The translations under genes were made by a program, and so were the position numbers. From assembly GCA_910584905.1 (NCBI GenBank), contig CAJUCQ010000012.1, positions 1 through 53,547 on the forward strand: a stretch of 53,547 nucleotides of DNA, given 5' to 3'. Below the pieces are notes generated by a model. It was not told where the DNA came from. It searched no databases and was given only the letters and a program-made list of their open reading frames with translations. This document shows, in pieces, positions 51,202-53,547 of the stretch (within the stretch, counting starts at the first letter, position 1; each line of letters starts with the position of its first letter). The stretch comes from an uncultured Muribaculaceae bacterium (GTDB taxonomy: Bacteria; Bacteroidota; Bacteroidia; Bacteroidales; Muribaculaceae).

Positions 51202-52520
51202 AACATACTGCCATCAAACACACGCGCGAAATATTACAGATAGCACTTCCGGCAATAGTGTCGAACATCACGACTCCACTGCTGGGACTTGTCGACACGG
51301 CCATCACGGGCCACCTCGGCTCGGCGGCATATATCGGGGCAATAGCTCTCGGGGGGACACTGTTCAGCACGCTCTATATGCTCTTCGGCTTTCTTCGCAT
51401 GGGCACAAGCGGCCTTACGGCTCAGGCCTACGGCGCACGCAAGCCGCGCGCACAGGCCACGGCGCTATGGCGCGCGCTGGCCGTAGGGCTTGTTGCGGCC
51501 GCGGCGGTCCTTGCGGTGAGTCCGGCCATCAGCGGCCCGGTGCTCGAAATCATGGACGGCGGCGATGCGTTCACGCGCGAACTTGCCGGGCGCTACTTCC
51601 GCATTGCCATATGGGGCGCACCGGCTGTATTGGCTTCGTTCGGGCTGTCGGGTTGGTTTCTCGGGATGCAGAATTCGCGCGCACCGATGTGGATGGCCCT
51701 GACGACGAACGTCGTGAACATAGCCGTAAGCGTGGGGCTTGTCTACGGCGCCGGGCTTAAAATCGAAGGCGTGGCCACGGGGACACTCACGGCCCAGTGG
51801 GCCGGAGCACTTCTCGGGCTCGCAATCGCGCTGCGCCGCTTCCGTCCGGAGCGCGTGGCTCTACGCGAAATTTTCGAGTTTCGATCGCTTAAAGCATATT
51901 TCAGCCTCAATTTCGATATTTTCCTTCGGACGTGCTGTCTCGTGGCCGTGACGCTATGGTTCACGCATGCGGGCGCACGCTCGGGCGTGGAGATTCTTGC
52001 GGCGAACGCCCTTCTGCTTCAGCTTTTCTTTCTTTTCAGCTATTTTATGGACGGCTTTGCCTTCGCCGGCGAGGCTGTCGGGGGCAAATACCACGGCGCG
52101 GGCGACCCGGCTCGCGTGCGCAGTCTGATGCACGAGCTTATGCTAACGGGGTTTGTATGCGCGCTCATCTTCGGAGCTGTATATGCCTTCGGGGGAGAAT
52201 TCATCTTCGGGATTCTAAGCGACGACGCCGAGGTCCGCGCTGTGGCCTCGGCGTATCTATGGTGGGCTGTTGCCCTTCCGCTATGCGGGTTCGCCGCCTT
52301 TGTGCTTGACGGCATGATGATAGGGATGACTCTTACCCGCGGGATGCTGAAGGCGCTGGGAGCGGCTACGGCTGTCTATTTCGCGGCGTACTTCGCATCG
52401 AGATTCGCCGGGCTCGGCAACCACGGGCTGTGGCTTGCGTTCGACGCCTATCTTGCTGTGCGCGGAGGCGTGCAGTATCTGCTGTTGAAACGCAGCATGA
52501 GAGCCGTGTCAACGGTGTGA
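51183..52520 (+). CDS. MATE family efflux transporter (DinF-like)
   Basis: 445 residues from GTG 51183, which lies inside the end of the FHA gene in another frame. Twelve membrane helices. The N-terminal half contains LPAIVSNITTPLLGLVDTAI, a typical MATE start, and GHLGSAAYIGAIALG. The arrangement resembles the DinF subfamily. It exports cationic compounds or other small molecules in exchange for sodium or protons; the substrate is unknown. Translation is likely coupled to the FHA gene. Its last 12 bp overlap the end of the convergent DUF4136 gene. Confidence 0.93.
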   Translation: MSDHPLKHTAIKHTREILQIALPAIVSNITTPLLGLVDTAITGHLGSAAYIGAIALGGTLFSTLYMLFGFLRMGTSGLTAQAYGARKPRAQATALWRALAVGLVAAAAVLAVSPAISGPVLEIMDGGDAFTRELAGRYFRIAIWGAPAVLASFGLSGWFLGMQNSRAPMWMALTTNVVNIAVSVGLVYGAGLKIEGVATGTLTAQWAGALLGLAIALRRFRPERVALREIFEFRSLKAYFSLNFDIFLRTCCLVAVTLWFTHAGARSGVEILAANALLLQLFFLFSYFMDGFAFAGEAVGGKYHGAGDPARVRSLMHELMLTGFVCALIFGAVYAFGGEFIFGILSDDAEVRAVASAYLWWAVALPLCGFAAFVLDGMMIGMTLTRGMLKALGAATAVYFAAYFASRFAGLGNHGLWLAFDAYLAVRGGVQYLLLKRSMRAVSTV

Positions 52521-53135
52521 TCTGTATTGCGGCAGAAGCGGCACGGGGAATTTGGAGAAGAGCGTCTGCACGGCTTCGGCTATGCCGCTGAGGTTGCGGA
52601 ACTGACTTTGGCCGTTTTCGATGATTGTGGCCACGGATGCCGAATAGAGCGGCAGTTTTTCGTTGATATTCACAAAGTCCATCGTCAGGACGCCTTCCTT
52701 GTATATGCCGGTTATGACCTGAGCGTTGGAGTAGTATGCAGGCCAATAGTATCGCCGGGGATACATGAAGTAGGGGTAGTATCCGTTGTAATACGGTCCG
52801 GCATAGGGCACTCCGTAGCCGGGAGGGATGGCGGGCTCGGTCTCGATTTCGCGGTGTACGGTAAGGCCGATGTTGATGAGCAGGGGCGAGGCGGGGTCTT
52901 CCGCGAAGCCGCGCTCCACCATCTGCTCGCGGATTGCGGCGGCGATGTTGTAGTAAGTCACCATCTGCATTCCCGGAGGAAGTTTGCCTTCGGTGCCGGG
53001 GGTGACGATGCGGAATGTGTGGTACGACGCGAGGTCGGCATCGTTGTAGGTTTCGCTGTTGACGAGCGAGAAGGGCGAACATGCGCCGACAATCACCGCT
53101 ACGGCAATCATGATGAGGAGAGAGAACTTTTTCAT
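52509..53135 (-). CDS. DUF4136 family lipoprotein
   Basis: 208 residues from MKKFSLLIMIAVAVIVGACSP at 53135; the frame open from 53207 adds a tail without signal-peptide character. Lipobox VGAC with Cys19. SETYNDADLASYHTFRI is the usual DUF4136 opening, and the domain continues through NIAAAIREQMVERGF to the end. An inserted Tyr/Pro/Gly-rich stretch (PYAGPYYNGYYPYFM, about 110-150) is unusual and probably flexible. Function of the family is unknown. Its 3' end overlaps the MATE gene tail to tail by 12 bp. No clear promoter is seen upstream. Confidence 0.87.
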   Translation of the reverse strand: MKKFSLLIMIAVAVIVGACSPFSLVNSETYNDADLASYHTFRIVTPGTEGKLPPGMQMVTYYNIAAAIREQMVERGFAEDPASPLLINIGLTVHREIETEPAIPPGYGVPYAGPYYNGYYPYFMYPRRYYWPAYYSNAQVITGIYKEGVLTMDFVNINEKLPLYSASVATIIENGQSQFRNLSGIAEAVQTLFSKFPVPLLPQYRSHR

Positions 53136-53267
53136 AGGGCTGTTGCTATATTGTTTATATCTACAACTATATAACACGCCAAGACACTGAAAAGCCGCCC
53201 CTGACAAGCTAAAGAGGGGGCATTTTAATGCGATTTAACGTTTTACTCGGGAAAACCGAGAAGGCGG

Positions 53268-53438
53268 TTATCGCCTTTCGTCTTCGCAGTCGGCTTCATC
53301 GCGCTTTTCTCCGGCCGGAAGAATATAGAAAAAATAATAACCTACGCCGATTGCCATCAGCAATATGAAAAACTGCCAGATTTCGCCTTCTTTGCTCTTG
53401 GCGACATTGAACGAAAAGGAAACAAAAATTATAACAAT
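53268..53438 (-). CDS. Small membrane protein, 5' end interrupted by the terminal repeat
   Basis: The frame from 53438 reads 56 residues: a hydrophobic start (TIVIIFVSFSF with the preceding Thr), then NVAKSKEGEIWQ, a clear membrane segment FFILLMAIGVGYYFFYIL, and a charged tail ending in CEDERR before TAA. Codon use fits a real gene. The only ATG in frame is within the membrane segment (codon 28), so the proper start is missing and would lie in or beyond the repeat. The same repeat also replaces the start of the lipoprotein at the other end. I do not recognise the family. A short hairpin (CTCGG/CCGAG, 53247-53261) follows the stop. Confidence 0.55.
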   Translation of the reverse strand: MVIIFVSFSFNVAKSKEGEIWQFFILLMAIGVGYYFFYILPAGEKRDEADCEDERR

Positions 53439-53547
53439 GGTTCGGTAAAATTTGAGGTTGAACAGTCAGGCTTAAGCCGCTAATTGAGCCAACCTTTGGT
53501 TTATTTTCTGAATTATTTTGAGATGCGGGGATTTTCCGTAAGTCGAA
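53435..53547 (-). repeat. Right copy of the 113-bp inverted repeat
   Basis: Exact reverse complement of 6-118, reaching the last base of the window. It contains the palindrome GGCTTAAGCC (53469-53478), itself inside an AGGTTG / CAACCT inverted repeat, as expected of a structured element end. On the minus strand the frame 53546-53472 repeats the possible transposase C-terminus described for the left copy. Confidence 0.9.

Noticed and set aside
1..53547. Linear plasmid or phage with terminal inverted repeats
   Set aside because: The content is chromosomal housekeeping (alaS, hisS, dnaB, glyA, prfA) with no replication or phage module, and the repeat cuts into genes.

Overview
The window looks like one chromosomal contig from a gut Bacteroidales, most likely of the Muribaculaceae type (inference). 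The signs are: about 55-60 % GC by eye; promoters of the Bacteroidetes TTTG / TAnnTTTG type, often only a few bases before the start codon; a SusC/SusD pair; DUF5723 and PorQ-like outer-membrane proteins; the fused FeoA-FeoB transporter; and a LytS/LytR-type two-component system. No rRNA, tRNA, CRISPR array or phage module was seen. Gene order and content are mostly housekeeping.

Layout. 1-118 is a repeat whose exact 113-bp inverted copy closes the window (53435-53547); the genes touching both copies have no visible start codon. 115-3318: an interrupted lipoprotein and a DUF5723 beta-barrel. 3536-6237: a 29-residue very basic protein, a structured intergenic RNA candidate and RNase E/G with a long low-complexity tail. 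6441-12912: alaS, two strong intergenic hairpins, prfA, a DUF4153 membrane protein and pyrF. 12923-18639: feoAB, porQ-like, cmk, ispH and a DnaQ-like exonuclease. 18764-24942: pyrB, pyrI, flavin reductase, glyA, ispD and recG. 25229-28477: plsC, galE and a secreted histidine phosphatase.

28551-35030 is the main accessory region. It is a minus-strand operon: coiled-coil lipoprotein, SusC, SusD, hexapeptide acetyltransferase, closed by a strong terminator. It is divergent from a LytS-type kinase and LytTR regulator (35185-36910) that are natural candidates to control it (inference). Next come an unknown protein with a Cys/His cluster, rmuC, a lone ECF sigma factor, and tlpA-like plus hisS on the minus strand.

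42045-53135: dnaB; a tightly overlapping cluster mlaE-like, mlaF-like, holB, an AddB-type nuclease and hemW; an FHA protein overlapping a MATE transporter; and a DUF4136 lipoprotein. Many start codons were moved from the longest reading frame to the position supported by signal peptides, promoters or overlaps. The most unusual observations are the terminal inverted repeat, the structured RNA candidate before RNase E/G, the twin hairpins between alaS and prfA, a cysteine cluster inside FeoAB, and the atypical SusCD operon.
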